Of a stretch of DNA of 64,000 nucleotides, positions 47,523 through 57,851 are shown piece after piece. The stretch spans positions 3,015,991 through 3,079,990 of the forward strand of contig NZ_MSCH01000003.1 of NCBI RefSeq assembly GCF_002954545.1. Reading direction: 5' to 3'. The notes under the pieces were generated by a model. The model saw only the letters and a program-made list of their open reading frames with translations, was not told the DNA's origin and searched no databases. The first letter of the stretch is position 1, and each line of letters begins with the position of its first letter. A program made the position numbers and the translations under genes. The stretch comes from Psychrosphaera saromensis. GTDB lineage: Bacteria > Pseudomonadota > Gammaproteobacteria > Enterobacterales > Alteromonadaceae.

Positions 47523-50168
47523 ATGAAAAATTTTAACCGTAGTATTGCTGCTGTTGCAGTATTTTCTGCTTTAGGTGTTAGTGCACCACTTTTAGCTGCT
47601 GAAGCTGATGAAGCTAAAGTTATTGAAAGAATCTCTGTTACAGGTTCACGTATTAAACAAGTTGACCTTGAAAATAGCTCACCAATCACTGTAATTACAG
47701 CTGCAGATATTAACTTATCTGGTGAACCTTCTGTTAGTGACGTACTAAACAACCTAGCATCAAACTCTTTTGGTTCATGGACTGGTGTTTCTGGTTATGG
47801 AGCAGGCAGTGCTGCATCATCAAACATTAATCTACGTGGTCTTGGTTCGGATGCTACTTTAGTATTACTTGATGGTCGTCGTATGCCTGGTACAAGTTCA
47901 TCTTCTGGTGCTTCTGCAGATACATCACTTATTCCAATGTCTGTTGTTGAACGTATTGAAATTTTACGTGACGGTGCATCTGCTGTATACGGTTCTTCAG
48001 CTGTAGCTGGTGTAATCAATATCATTACTAAGAAAGACTTTGATGGTCTAAACCTTAAATATGAAGTTAACCAACCTGGTGTTGAAGGTGGTGATAGCAC
48101 TAACTTCTCTGTAACTACAGGTTATACTTCTGAAAAAGGTAACATCATTTTCACTTACGAGCACTCTGAAGCTGATGCTATTTTTGATAGTGAAGTTTGG
48201 CCTCTAGACGATGCAACTTATGGTGCATATAGTTCTTACAGCCCTGTATCTAACTACAAAGATGGTAACGGTGATTATTTCTCAAACCCTGACATGTGTG
48301 CACAAGAGCCAAATGTTGTTAATGGTGTAGATGCTGATGGTAGTGGTCGTTGTTTTTACAACTACGGTGCAGTTACTAAATTTTACCCTGATGCAGAAAA
48401 AAATTCATTCTTAACAAACTTTAACTATGAATTAACTGACAACATTAGTTTTGTTGGTCGAGGAATGGCTAGCTTTAATGAAACTGACTCTCGTTATGCC
48501 GGGACTCCAGTTTCTACAACGCCTCTTTACATGCAAGCTGATAATCCATTTAACCCAACAGATGAAAAAATCCAAATCTATACTCGTGCAGTTCCAATTG
48601 GTAACCGTGATACAAAAACTGAAGTAATCACAACAGACATGCTACTAGGTTTAGAAGGTTTCTCTGACATAGGTCAAGGCCTAGATTGGGAAGTTAACTA
48701 CCAAAACAGTATTTCTAAAACAAACGTTTTAGGTACAAACCTAATCAATGACGTTGCATTCCAAGCAGCAATTGACGAAGGTACATACGATTTATTTAAC
48801 ACTCAAAATTCTAGCTACGGTGCCTGGAGTGATAGTATGGGTGAGCTTTACCAAAGAGCAAACCATACGGGTAGCTATACAGGTCGTTATGCTAGTGAGC
48901 AAATTGACGGTTTAGTTTCAACTACACTTTTAGATGATGGTGACTTTATGGTTGCTGGTGTAGTTGGTGTAGAATTCGAACAAATTGACTTTACTCAAGT
49001 TAGTGATCCTGAATCTGCAAATGGTTTCATCTCTGGTGGTTCTGGTGGTGATGATGTATTTGCAACACGTGAACGTACTGCGGCATATATGGAGCTACAA
49101 GCTACATTACCGTATAACATTGACGTGACCGTTGCTGGTCGTTATGAAAGTTACGAACAAACAGGTACTACAAACCTAGGCGAGAAAAGCAGTACGTTTG
49201 ATAAAGTTGTACCAAAAATTGGTTTAACTTGGCGTCCACTTGATTCATTATTAATCCGTGGTTCTTGGGGCGAGTCTTTCCGTGCACCAAACATGGGTGA
49301 AATGTTCCAATCTTACGCATTAAGTTTCCCTACAGTTCGTGATACAGCATGGTGTGAAGCTAACCCAGGTCAAGAGTCTGCTGGTTACTGTTCTGATGCT
49401 GGTGAGCAAGTAGCAACTTGGTTTGGTGGTAACACTGAACTTCAAGCTGAAACTGGTGATTCAACAACTGTTGGTATGGTATGGGATATAGTTGAAGATT
49501 TCTCTGTTGAACTAACTTACTACTCAATCAACTATGAAGACAGAATTGACAGTGTAAGTAACTCAGAAATCTTACGTCTTGAAAAAGAACAAGGTGGCTT
49601 AGGTTCTCTTCCTCTTGCAATTGATCGTAACTCTGTAAGTGACAAAATTGATTTCATGTACACTGGTTATGTGAATAAATCTTCACTATCTACAGACGGT
49701 ATTGACTTTAGTGCTAAGTATCGTTTAGAAACTTCAATGGGTAATGTATCTACTAGCTTAAATATCTCTAAAGTATTTAGCTTTGAAGAAGTTGCAGACT
49801 CAGAAAGTGAAGCATTTGATTATGCTGGTTTACAAGAATATCCAGAATGGAAAGCTGATTTAGCAGTTAACTATTCTTATGAAGATATATCTGCTACTTG
49901 GACTATGTACTATGTAGGCGCTCAAGACTCTGGTAATGAAGAGTATGATGTAACTTACTATGCTGACCTTCCTAGCTACGTTAAGCATAATGTACAGTTA
50001 GCATATGTTGCTCCTACTGATACTAAAATTGCTGTAGGTATCAATAATCTTCTAGATAAAGAAGCTCCTAGTATATATGACGGTTTCCGTGACTATCGTG
50101 ACGTTAACTGGTCTTTATATGACCTAACTGGACGCTCTCTATACTTACGTTTAGAGCAATCATTCTAA
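47523..50168 (+). CDS. TonB-dependent outer-membrane receptor
   Basis: An 881-residue receptor with a signal peptide (MKNFNRSIAAVAVFSALG, cleavage near LLAA), a TonB-box-like RISVTGSRI (about residues 36-44), a plug domain with VSDVLNNLASNS, RGLGSDATLVLLDGRR and RDGASAVYGSSAVAGVINIIT (given in parts), and a C-terminal barrel ending YLRLEQSF. The plug pattern GSRIKQ...SSPITVI belongs to the large group of Proteobacteria receptors often found with peptidases or glycosidases. The next gene is an S9 peptidase; peptide or siderophore-like ligands are possible. Terminator at 50194. Confidence 0.93.
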   Translation: MKNFNRSIAAVAVFSALGVSAPLLAAEADEAKVIERISVTGSRIKQVDLENSSPITVITAADINLSGEPSVSDVLNNLASNSFGSWTGVSGYGAGSAASSNINLRGLGSDATLVLLDGRRMPGTSSSSGASADTSLIPMSVVERIEILRDGASAVYGSSAVAGVINIITKKDFDGLNLKYEVNQPGVEGGDSTNFSVTTGYTSEKGNIIFTYEHSEADAIFDSEVWPLDDATYGAYSSYSPVSNYKDGNGDYFSNPDMCAQEPNVVNGVDADGSGRCFYNYGAVTKFYPDAEKNSFLTNFNYELTDNISFVGRGMASFNETDSRYAGTPVSTTPLYMQADNPFNPTDEKIQIYTRAVPIGNRDTKTEVITTDMLLGLEGFSDIGQGLDWEVNYQNSISKTNVLGTNLINDVAFQAAIDEGTYDLFNTQNSSYGAWSDSMGELYQRANHTGSYTGRYASEQIDGLVSTTLLDDGDFMVAGVVGVEFEQIDFTQVSDPESANGFISGGSGGDDVFATRERTAAYMELQATLPYNIDVTVAGRYESYEQTGTTNLGEKSSTFDKVVPKIGLTWRPLDSLLIRGSWGESFRAPNMGEMFQSYALSFPTVRDTAWCEANPGQESAGYCSDAGEQVATWFGGNTELQAETGDSTTVGMVWDIVEDFSVELTYYSINYEDRIDSVSNSEILRLEKEQGGLGSLPLAIDRNSVSDKIDFMYTGYVNKSSLSTDGIDFSAKYRLETSMGNVSTSLNISKVFSFEEVADSESEAFDYAGLQEYPEWKADLAVNYSYEDISATWTMYYVGAQDSGNEEYDVTYYADLPSYVKHNVQLAYVAPTDTKIAVGINNLLDKEAPSIYDGFRDYRDVNWSLYDLTGRSLYLRLEQSF

Positions 50169-50193
50169 ACTATATTTAATATAGTATAGACCC

Positions 50194-50222
50194 AAAGCCC
50201 TGCTAATTTAGTAGGGCTTTTT
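50194..50222 (+). terminator. Terminator after the receptor gene
   Basis: AAAGCCCTGCT, AATTT, AGTAGGGCTTT with T run (one G-U pair). It separates the receptor from the S9 peptidase gene, so the latter has its own promoter or depends on readthrough. Confidence 0.82.
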
Positions 50223-50282
50223 AATTTGTACATTACTATTTTATATGTATATTTAACTCTCATAATTTAATAAGGAAATATT

Positions 50283-52226
50283 ATGCCTGCATTACTAAAG
50301 CTATTTATTATTAGTTTTTTATTCTTGTTTCCATTGACGACAAGTGCACAAGTAACTCAACCTTCAGTTGAAGATTTTTTTAAAAACCCTACATTTTCTA
50401 GTCTACAGCTATCGCCAGATGGCAAATATTTAGCGGTTCTATCACCAATAAATGATCGTAAAAATATAGTTATTTTAGAAACCGAAGGGTTAAAAAATGC
50501 AAAACCAGTAACTAAATTTGATGAACAAGATATATCTGGCTTCACATGGGCTAATGATAATGAGATTGTTTTTACTCTAGATAGTGATGGTAACGAAGCT
50601 TTTAGCCTATACAAAATAAATGTGCATGCAAAAAAAGGCAAAGTAGTTGAACTTATTGGGTCAAAAGTTGGAGCATCAGGTATTCGTTCTGCCGCTATAG
50701 TTCATATGTTACCAAATGATCCAGACCATATTATTGTGCAATATAATGGAAGAAATATTAAAGCTCCTGATTTGTATAAATTGCCATTAAATAGTCGTTG
50801 GGACCGTAAACGTGACAGAAATTATAAAATGGAGCTTATTGCAAAGAACCCAGGTGATTACCAGGTTTGGCTTTTAGATCATGATGGTGAAGTTCGTGGA
50901 GCTATGTCTATCGATGGCTTACAAGGAAAATTCTATTACAAAGCTAAAGGAAAAAAAGAATTTAGTATATTAAGAGAATATGAAGTTACGTCAGAGAATA
51001 TACAACCACTAGCTTTTGATTTTGATAATAAATCTTTGTTTGTAGCATCTAATATAGGTAGAGATACTTATGCAGTATACAAATATGACCCAGATAATAA
51101 TAAACTTGGTGAGTTGGTTTTGTCTGTTCCTGAGATTGATGTTTCTTCATTAGGTTTTTCAATTAAACGTAAAAAATTAATAGCTATATCATATATTAAT
51201 GAATACCCAGAAGTTACTTACTTCGATGAAGAGACAGCTCACATGATGGCCTCATTAGAGAAAGCATTTGTTAATAAAAAAGTGTCTATTACAAGTCAAA
51301 GCAAAGATGAAAAACTGAATATTGTATATGCCGGAAGTGATACTGACCCTGGACAGTATTATTTATTTGATAAAGTAAAAAATACGCTAAAGTCTTTAGT
51401 TGCACCTATGCCTTGGCTTGATACTACGCTTCTATCTGAAATGAAGCCTATTAAATTCCAGAGTAGAGATGGCCTAACGTTACGAGGTTATTTAACGCTA
51501 CCTAAAAATAGCGATGGTAAAAAAGTACCATTAATTGTTAATCCTCATGGCGGTCCATTTGGAATTAGAGACTCGTGGGGCTTTAACCCTGAAGCTCAAT
51601 TTTTTGCTAGCCGAGGTTATGCGACTGTACAAGTAAACTTCCGAGGATCTGGTGGTTATGGTCGAAAATTCGAACAAGCTGGCTATGGCGGGAAATGGGG
51701 AGCTGAAATGCAAAATGATATAACAGACACTGTAAAACATTTAATTAATAATGGTACGGTAGACCCTGAGAAAGTATGTATATATGGAGCAAGTTACGGT
51801 GGTTATGCAACTATGGCGGGCTTAACATTTACACCTGAATTGTATAAATGCGGAATTAATTACGTTGGTGTAACTGATATTGAATTATTGTTCGACTCAT
51901 TACCAAAACATTGGGAACCTCAAAGAGAAGTAATGAAAAAACAAATAGGTGATCCTGAAGATAAAGAATTAATGAAAAGAATGTCTCCTCTTCATCACGT
52001 AGATAAAATAGTTGCTCCAGTTATGATTGTACAAGGTGCAAAAGATCCTCGCGTAGTCAAGAAGCATGCGACAAAGCTTCGTGAAGCTCTTAAAGACCGT
52101 GGTATTGAACTTTCTGATGATGAATGGATCATGAAAGAAAATGAAGGTCATGGCTTTGCTAAGCAAGAAAATAAAATAGAGCTTTATACTAAAATGGAAA
52201 AGTTTTTAGCTAAGTACTTACAATAA
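50283..52226 (+). CDS. S9 family prolyl-oligopeptidase-type peptidase
   Basis: A 647-residue exported serine peptidase with a signal peptide ending TTSAQ, a seven-bladed propeller-like N-terminal half (about 30-380, LQLSPDGKYLAVLSP) and a C-terminal alpha/beta hydrolase. The triad is visible: Ser503 in YGASYGGYAT, Asp about 588 in VQGAKDPRV and His about 622 in NEGHGF. Likely cleaves short peptides in the periplasm. It sits between two TonB-dependent receptors, suggesting uptake and trimming of peptides. AAGGAAA precedes the ATG. Confidence 0.93.
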   Translation: MPALLKLFIISFLFLFPLTTSAQVTQPSVEDFFKNPTFSSLQLSPDGKYLAVLSPINDRKNIVILETEGLKNAKPVTKFDEQDISGFTWANDNEIVFTLDSDGNEAFSLYKINVHAKKGKVVELIGSKVGASGIRSAAIVHMLPNDPDHIIVQYNGRNIKAPDLYKLPLNSRWDRKRDRNYKMELIAKNPGDYQVWLLDHDGEVRGAMSIDGLQGKFYYKAKGKKEFSILREYEVTSENIQPLAFDFDNKSLFVASNIGRDTYAVYKYDPDNNKLGELVLSVPEIDVSSLGFSIKRKKLIAISYINEYPEVTYFDEETAHMMASLEKAFVNKKVSITSQSKDEKLNIVYAGSDTDPGQYYLFDKVKNTLKSLVAPMPWLDTTLLSEMKPIKFQSRDGLTLRGYLTLPKNSDGKKVPLIVNPHGGPFGIRDSWGFNPEAQFFASRGYATVQVNFRGSGGYGRKFEQAGYGGKWGAEMQNDITDTVKHLINNGTVDPEKVCIYGASYGGYATMAGLTFTPELYKCGINYVGVTDIELLFDSLPKHWEPQREVMKKQIGDPEDKELMKRMSPLHHVDKIVAPVMIVQGAKDPRVVKKHATKLREALKDRGIELSDDEWIMKENEGHGFAKQENKIELYTKMEKFLAKYLQ

Positions 52227-52302
52227 TAAAGCATATTTATTTCATAATAAGTAACATAAGAAAGCATGTTTAAATCCTATTTTAAACGTGATTCATAATT
52301 TT

Positions 52303-52330
52303 ATGCCAGTCAGTTAAAGCTGACTGGCAT
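52303..52330 (+). terminator. Hairpin after the S9 peptidase gene
   Basis: Perfect 11-bp stem ATGCCAGTCAG and CTGACTGGCAT over a 6-base loop, with only a weak T tail. Probably a terminator. Confidence 0.65.
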
Positions 52331-52952
52331 TTATCAACTCCTCCGTCCTGAAGCTCCTAAACTATTGTCGGTTATCTTTACAAAAATAATGTTCTAAAGC
52401 CGTCTAAGTAAAACACTATTTTGATTATTCATAGCTCTTATTAATATTTAGCCTCTTAGTAAATATATATTTTTTAAGTATATATACATCAAGCTAAAAT
52501 ATAGCCAACAACGCTATACTGAAGCAACATAGGGCTAAGAAAGTCAAGAAATCCATAAAAAAATTCAAATAAAGGCTATAGAACATTTTACAACCTCAAT
52601 ATATTCACTTATAAAATCACATAATAAATTAAACTTTAATTATTCAAATTCAATATTCACAAAAACGATGTATTACTTACTGTACAGCGATGTTAGGAAG
52701 TAATTCCTATCGTTTTAAACAGTAGATACATTTCCTTGTCCCCCTTTCCTCCTCCTTATTTTTAGTTAATTGTTCAGAATTCATTACAAATCACAAAAAA
52801 CTCATATAAAAACTTTTAAAATTTCTTTCAATATTGTTTAACATCAGGCACTGTAAGTTGTATAAATTAAGGGCAATTGATTTATACCACTAATTGCAAC
52901 AACATGAATTGCAACAATATAAAAACAAAATAATAACAACCAGGAATAAAAC
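52331..52952. other. 622-bp region upstream of the second receptor
   Basis: Very AT-rich, no coding potential seen on either strand. It includes runs such as AAGTATATATAC and many A/T tracts, and ends with AGGAA before the receptor ATG. It may hold a long regulated promoter or 5' leader, but no specific site could be identified. Confidence 0.5.
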
Positions 52953-55874
52953 ATGAAAAATTTTAGAAATAGTTTAACTGCATTTGCAGTTGCTGCTGCG
53001 CTTGGCTTATCAAGTACTGCAATGGCTGCTGATACTGGCGGTTTAAAAATTAAAGTAACTGACAAAAATGGCAACGCTATTGCAGGCGCAACTGTTTTAG
53101 CTAAAGCTCCTGATTCTTTAGTAAGCAAAACAGCAGTTTCTGATGCTGACGGTTATGTGACTCTTAGAGGCTTAGATGCATCAAACCAATATACTGTTAG
53201 TATTAACGGTTCTGACATTCAGTCTTTTGAAGCTAGTAATGTTCGTGTTATTACAGGTAAAAGCTTGAACCTTAGCTACTCAGTAAGCGGTGCAACCAGC
53301 TCTATGGAGACAATTACAGTTTCTGGTCGTGCTATTTCTGCAATTGATACTACATCGGCAACAACGGGTATGGATATCACTTTAGATATGACTGAATCTT
53401 TACCTACAGGTCGTTCATATCAAAGTTATTTACAACTTACACCTGGCGTTAAGCCAAGTTCAAGTGGTAACCCTTCGTCTAAATCTGGTGTTAACTATTC
53501 AGATGTTGGTGGTAGTGTAGGTACTTCTTCAGATAATATTTACTACATCGATGGTGTAAACGTTACAGATAACTCCACTGGTACAGCTGGTGGTAACATC
53601 AACTCTGAAATTATCCAAGAACAACAAGTTATTACTGGTGCTGTTCCTGCTAAATATGCTGGTGGTGCTGGTCTAGTATCACGCGTTGTAACTAAGTCTG
53701 GTAGTAATGAATTTCATGGTTCTGTTAACTACTATCTACAAAATGACAGCCTAGTTGGCGATTATGACAGTCCTACAAAAGCAGATGCTGGTTTTTCTAC
53801 TTTTGATACAGCCGTTACTTTAGGCGGTCCAATAATTAAAGATGAATTATGGTTTTTTGCTTCTTACCAAATTAAAAATAAAAAAACTGATGTAACTGAC
53901 CCTGTAACAGGTGACTTTTCACGTGCCGTTGAAGATGAATCTACGTTAGGTTTTGGTAAATTAACTTGGCAGGCAACTGAAGATGACCGCTTAGTATTTA
54001 CTTTCTTTAACGACCCGAGAGATATCTCAGGAAGTAGTGCATTTGATACATTATCAAACCGAGATCGAGTTACAGCAATTGGTGGTAACAATCTAAAACT
54101 TGATTACTCACATGCATGGGACGATTTAATTATAAACACTGGCGTCATGTCTCATGAATCAGAATTATCTTATCTTGCTAAAGATACATCGACTCGAAAT
54201 GATGTTGCTTTTTATACAAATGCCTCATCTGCAACACAATCTGAGACTGACTTAGGTGGCTTAGGTGCTCATACTCTGCAAGATCGTAATAAATCAAGTT
54301 TTTACATTAATGCAGAGTACTACTTAGATACTGATGATTTTGGTTATCACACTATTGAAGTTGGTTATGAAGCTGAAACTAATGAAAATATCACAAACTC
54401 TGTATACACAGGTGATAGCGCTCAATACACATCTATTGCAGCCGCTGACTCTGGCGTAACATTTAATGATTATATTACAAATGATGACTGGGTTGGTACG
54501 AAAGACTTAGGAAGCGCAGATATAGTTAGACTCTCTGATGAATTAGGGATAACAGAAGCCGATGTTTCAAATATTGTATTTAATAGTACTGAAGGTAACC
54601 CTACTGGTGATGTTAATGCATATAGAATAATGCAAACTGAACAAGCAGAATCTAAATTGGAAACAAAAGGTCAAACTTTTTATATTCAAGATAGCATTAC
54701 TATTGATGACTTAACGCTTAATGTAGGTTTACGTGCTGAAAAATGGGAACATTTTGCATCAACAGGCGCGAACATATTTACATTTGATTGGGAAGTCGCT
54801 CATCGTTTAAGTGCGGTATATGATATTAATGGTGATGGTGATTCTAAAGTATGGGCATTTATTGGCCGTTACTACGATCCAATTCGTACAGACATGACGT
54901 CATTTGCGGGTAATTTAACGGGTTCTGTTCGTGAAGAGCAAATATTTGTTAATGGAAATTGGGAAACATTCCGTACTCGTGGCGGTGTAGCTACTCAAGA
55001 TGCATTTATTTCACCAGCAACTAAAACTCCGTATACTGATGAGTTCTTAATTGGTTATTCTACAAACCTTACCGAAGATACTAATATATCTGTAACTTAT
55101 ACTAAGCGTGATACCAAAGACATAATGGAAGATTATGACTTAAGTATTTACAGTGAAGACGGTTATTTAGCAGGAACTGATTTTGAATTACCATATTCTT
55201 ATTTTGGTTATACTGAAAATCCGGGTTCTAACTATGTAATAGGTACACTAGCTGGAGGAAAACGTGTATACCAAGGTATTGAAGTAACATTCAAAAAATT
55301 ACGTACTGAAAATTGGAGCTTATTATCTTCATATACTTATAATGACGCTGAAGGTAGTTCAAATTCAGATGGTAATGCTGACTTCCAAGGTGACTGGGAA
55401 ATATTAGATCCTAGAGCTCCAAATATGTACGGTAAACAACCTGGTAATGTTGAGCATCAATTTAAAATATTAGGTACGTATTACTTTGACAACGGTTTTG
55501 AAGCTGGCGCTATTTATAACTGGAACTCAGGAACTCGTTATAGTAAAGCCCAGTCTATTAGTGGACGTTACTTACCTCTACAAGTTGAGACTGCATACGA
55601 ATTTGGTGGATACACTACTGAGTGGGTAGATACAGGTTCTGTTGGTGTAGCAGAAACTCCTTCTTACGGTACTTTAGATGTACGTGTTAAATACGTCCAT
55701 GACTTTGGTGACTACCAAACAGAGTTCTTCTTAGACATATTTAATGTCCTAGACGATCAAGCTATTACGGAAGAAGAGCAATTAGCTGCTGGTAGTGGAA
55801 CATATGCCTTCGGTGAAGCTAAAGACTGGGTTGAGCCTCGTCGTTTCTACCTAGGTGCTAAAGTATTATTCTAG
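52953..55874 (+). CDS. TonB-dependent receptor with N-terminal carboxypeptidase-regulatory-like domain
   Basis: A 973-residue receptor. After the signal peptide (ending MAADTG) comes a CarboxypepD_reg-like beta domain (about 30-110, LKIKVTDKNGNAIAGATV, DGYVTLRGLDASNQY), then a TonB-box-like ETITVSGRAI, a plug domain (about 125-240, YIDGVNVTDNSTG, VITGAVPAKYAGGAG) and the barrel with a terminal aromatic pattern RRFYLGAKVLF. This Oar-like domain order is common in gammaproteobacterial receptors for proteinaceous substrates. Downstream of the S9 peptidase in the same direction. Own terminator. Confidence 0.93.
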   Translation: MKNFRNSLTAFAVAAALGLSSTAMAADTGGLKIKVTDKNGNAIAGATVLAKAPDSLVSKTAVSDADGYVTLRGLDASNQYTVSINGSDIQSFEASNVRVITGKSLNLSYSVSGATSSMETITVSGRAISAIDTTSATTGMDITLDMTESLPTGRSYQSYLQLTPGVKPSSSGNPSSKSGVNYSDVGGSVGTSSDNIYYIDGVNVTDNSTGTAGGNINSEIIQEQQVITGAVPAKYAGGAGLVSRVVTKSGSNEFHGSVNYYLQNDSLVGDYDSPTKADAGFSTFDTAVTLGGPIIKDELWFFASYQIKNKKTDVTDPVTGDFSRAVEDESTLGFGKLTWQATEDDRLVFTFFNDPRDISGSSAFDTLSNRDRVTAIGGNNLKLDYSHAWDDLIINTGVMSHESELSYLAKDTSTRNDVAFYTNASSATQSETDLGGLGAHTLQDRNKSSFYINAEYYLDTDDFGYHTIEVGYEAETNENITNSVYTGDSAQYTSIAAADSGVTFNDYITNDDWVGTKDLGSADIVRLSDELGITEADVSNIVFNSTEGNPTGDVNAYRIMQTEQAESKLETKGQTFYIQDSITIDDLTLNVGLRAEKWEHFASTGANIFTFDWEVAHRLSAVYDINGDGDSKVWAFIGRYYDPIRTDMTSFAGNLTGSVREEQIFVNGNWETFRTRGGVATQDAFISPATKTPYTDEFLIGYSTNLTEDTNISVTYTKRDTKDIMEDYDLSIYSEDGYLAGTDFELPYSYFGYTENPGSNYVIGTLAGGKRVYQGIEVTFKKLRTENWSLLSSYTYNDAEGSSNSDGNADFQGDWEILDPRAPNMYGKQPGNVEHQFKILGTYYFDNGFEAGAIYNWNSGTRYSKAQSISGRYLPLQVETAYEFGGYTTEWVDTGSVGVAETPSYGTLDVRVKYVHDFGDYQTEFFLDIFNVLDDQAITEEEQLAAGSGTYAFGEAKDWVEPRRFYLGAKVLF

Positions 55875-55914
55875 ATTCAATTTCATTAGTTTGAATTAAA
55901 TAATTAGTAACCAT

Positions 55915-55948
55915 AAAAAACCAGTAGTGAAAACTACTGGTTTTTTTT
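55915..55948. terminator. Bidirectional terminator
   Basis: AAAAAACCAGTAGT, GAAA, ACTACTGGTTTTTT. Between the receptor (plus) and the dehydrogenase (minus). Confidence 0.9.
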
Positions 55949-55964
55949 ATGCTTTATAAAGTGA

Positions 55965-56918
55965 TTAATACGCAGAACGTCTATCTATCAGGTTCTTTAG
56001 CTCTAGCCCTTTCTTCTGTAAAAAGTAATTTTCAACGATTTGGCTTACCGCTGTTTCAACATTAGTCACTGCAGAAATATGTGGGGTTATTTGGATTTTA
56101 TCTGACTGCCAAAACGGGTGTTGTTCTGGTAATGGTTCTTGTCTGAATACATCTAAGTACGCAAAATCTATTTGTTGTTGTGTTTGTAGGTGATGGGCTT
56201 GTTCTTTAGTAGGAGCAAGTGCAGCTATTAAGTCTTCATCAACAACATGTTCGCCTCTGGCTACATTAATTAATACAGCTGTTGATTTCATTTTAGAAAA
56301 TACAGCAGCATTTAATATGTTTTCGGTTTTATCCGTAAGCGGTAATAAACAAACTAAGTAATCAGCTTCGCTAACAACAGTATTAAATCCATTATCGCCT
56401 GCATAACAATTGACGTTATTAATTTTTTTTAGACTGCGACTCCAGCCTGATACGTCAAAACCAGCACTTAACAATACTTTTGCTGTTTTTGCACCTAACT
56501 GCCCTAGCCCCAGAATGCCGACGTTATTACCCTTTCTTGCTGATTTTGGTTTCCATATACATTCTTTCTGTTGCTGATTAAATTGATTTAAGCGTAATTT
56601 ATGGTGCTGCACCATAGTGAGAACATATTGCGCCATGTTTATCGCTAAATCTGGATCAACTATTCTGGCAATGGGAACATTAGGTAAGTCTGGGTCTGAG
56701 ATTATTGAGTCTACGCCTGCGCCAAATGAGGATATGGCTTTTAGGTTTTTATAAGCGTTCAATGAACCATGTTGGTGTTTCCACACCAAAGCGAATTCAA
56801 CCGCATCTGGATTGTTAACATTAGGCCAAACTTCAATTTCGTGTTCTGGAATGTCTTGTTTGAGTCGAGTGATTAATTTATCTAGTGGTCTTCCTGGAAT
56901 ATTAATTAATATCGACAT
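55965..56918 (-). CDS. D-2-hydroxyacid dehydrogenase (GhrA-like glyoxylate/hydroxypyruvate reductase)
   Basis: A 317-residue NAD(P)-dependent dehydrogenase of the D-isomer type. The nucleotide-binding GILGLGQLGAKTAKVL is near residue 135, catalytic Arg in INVARGEHVVDE (about 222), Glu in FRQEPLP and His in ITPHISAVT. Length and GHRPC-type N-terminal half match GhrA-like enzymes reducing glyoxylate or hydroxypyruvate. Substrate inferred only. The gap to tcdA contains three CTTTTTTAATTGG-type repeats. Confidence 0.87.
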   Translation of the reverse strand: MSILINIPGRPLDKLITRLKQDIPEHEIEVWPNVNNPDAVEFALVWKHQHGSLNAYKNLKAISSFGAGVDSIISDPDLPNVPIARIVDPDLAINMAQYVLTMVQHHKLRLNQFNQQQKECIWKPKSARKGNNVGILGLGQLGAKTAKVLLSAGFDVSGWSRSLKKINNVNCYAGDNGFNTVVSEADYLVCLLPLTDKTENILNAAVFSKMKSTAVLINVARGEHVVDEDLIAALAPTKEQAHHLQTQQQIDFAYLDVFRQEPLPEQHPFWQSDKIQITPHISAVTNVETAVSQIVENYFLQKKGLELKNLIDRRSAY

Positions 56919-56985
56919 CGCTTTACCCTTTTTTAATTGGCTTTTTTAATTGGCTCTTTTAAATTGACTCTTTTTATATAAGTGT

Positions 56986-57804
56986 TTAATTGCTGCTTTC
57001 TTTTAACAGTCGTTCTTGTTTCTGTAATATCTTGCTAATGGCTTTTGATGCTGCAAAAAAACCAAAGGTACCGGTTACCATAGTGGCGGCGCCAAATCCC
57101 ATATTACAGTCCAAGCGCATTGAGCCTTCTGCGTTGGCTTTTACTTGGCACACGCTGCCATCTTCTTGCGGGTATTGTAATTGTTCTGTGCTGAATACAC
57201 AGTCCACGCCAAACTTACGTTTAGGGTTTTTACTAAAGTTAAAATCACGACGTAGTAAATTTCTTACTTTTGATAATAATGGGTCGTGAGTGGTTTTAGC
57301 TAAGTCTGAATATTGAATTTGACTTGGGTCTGTCTGTCCACCAGCTCCACCGGTAACCAACAAACCTATCTTATTACGCTTACAATGGGCTATTAAGGCG
57401 GTTTTAGCATTTATACTGTCAATGGCATCAATAACATAATCAAACTTACTAGCATCTCTTGTGCCTATTATTTCAATTAAGTTATCCGCCGTTATAAAGT
57501 CTTCGATACAAGTGACCGTGCAGTCTGGATTGATTAGCTTGATTCTCTCAGCCATAACGTCAACTTTGGCTTGCCCTACAGTACCAACCATCGCATGAAT
57601 TTGACGGTTAGTATTAGTCATACAAATATCATCAAGGTCAATTAACGTTATGTGGCCAATACCAGAACGTGCAAGTGCTTCTGCAGCCCAAGTACCTACG
57701 CCGCCAATGCCAACCACACAAACGCGAGCTTGTTCAATCCACTTGGCTTGTTGAGTTCCATATAGGCGGCTGATGCCACCAAAACGAGTTTCATAATCTG
57801 TCAT
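56986..57804 (-). CDS. tcdA: tRNA threonylcarbamoyladenosine dehydratase TcdA
   Basis: E1-like ATP-dependent enzyme that cyclises t6A to ct6A at tRNA position 37. The 272-residue protein has GIGGVGTWAAEALARSG (about residues 32-48) binding ATP, LIDLDDICMTNTNRQ, and VIDAIDSINAKTALI. FSTEQ and the C-terminal GFGAATMVTGTFGF are family-typical. Length fits (about 268). Sits between the dehydrogenase and the pseudouridine synthase genes, all minus strand. Confidence 0.95.
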   Translation of the reverse strand: MTDYETRFGGISRLYGTQQAKWIEQARVCVVGIGGVGTWAAEALARSGIGHITLIDLDDICMTNTNRQIHAMVGTVGQAKVDVMAERIKLINPDCTVTCIEDFITADNLIEIIGTRDASKFDYVIDAIDSINAKTALIAHCKRNKIGLLVTGGAGGQTDPSQIQYSDLAKTTHDPLLSKVRNLLRRDFNFSKNPKRKFGVDCVFSTEQLQYPQEDGSVCQVKANAEGSMRLDCNMGFGAATMVTGTFGFFAASKAISKILQKQERLLKESSN

Positions 57805-57851
57805 ATTAATTAACGCTATTGAGCCTTACTGTTTTAATACTAATTTAAATA

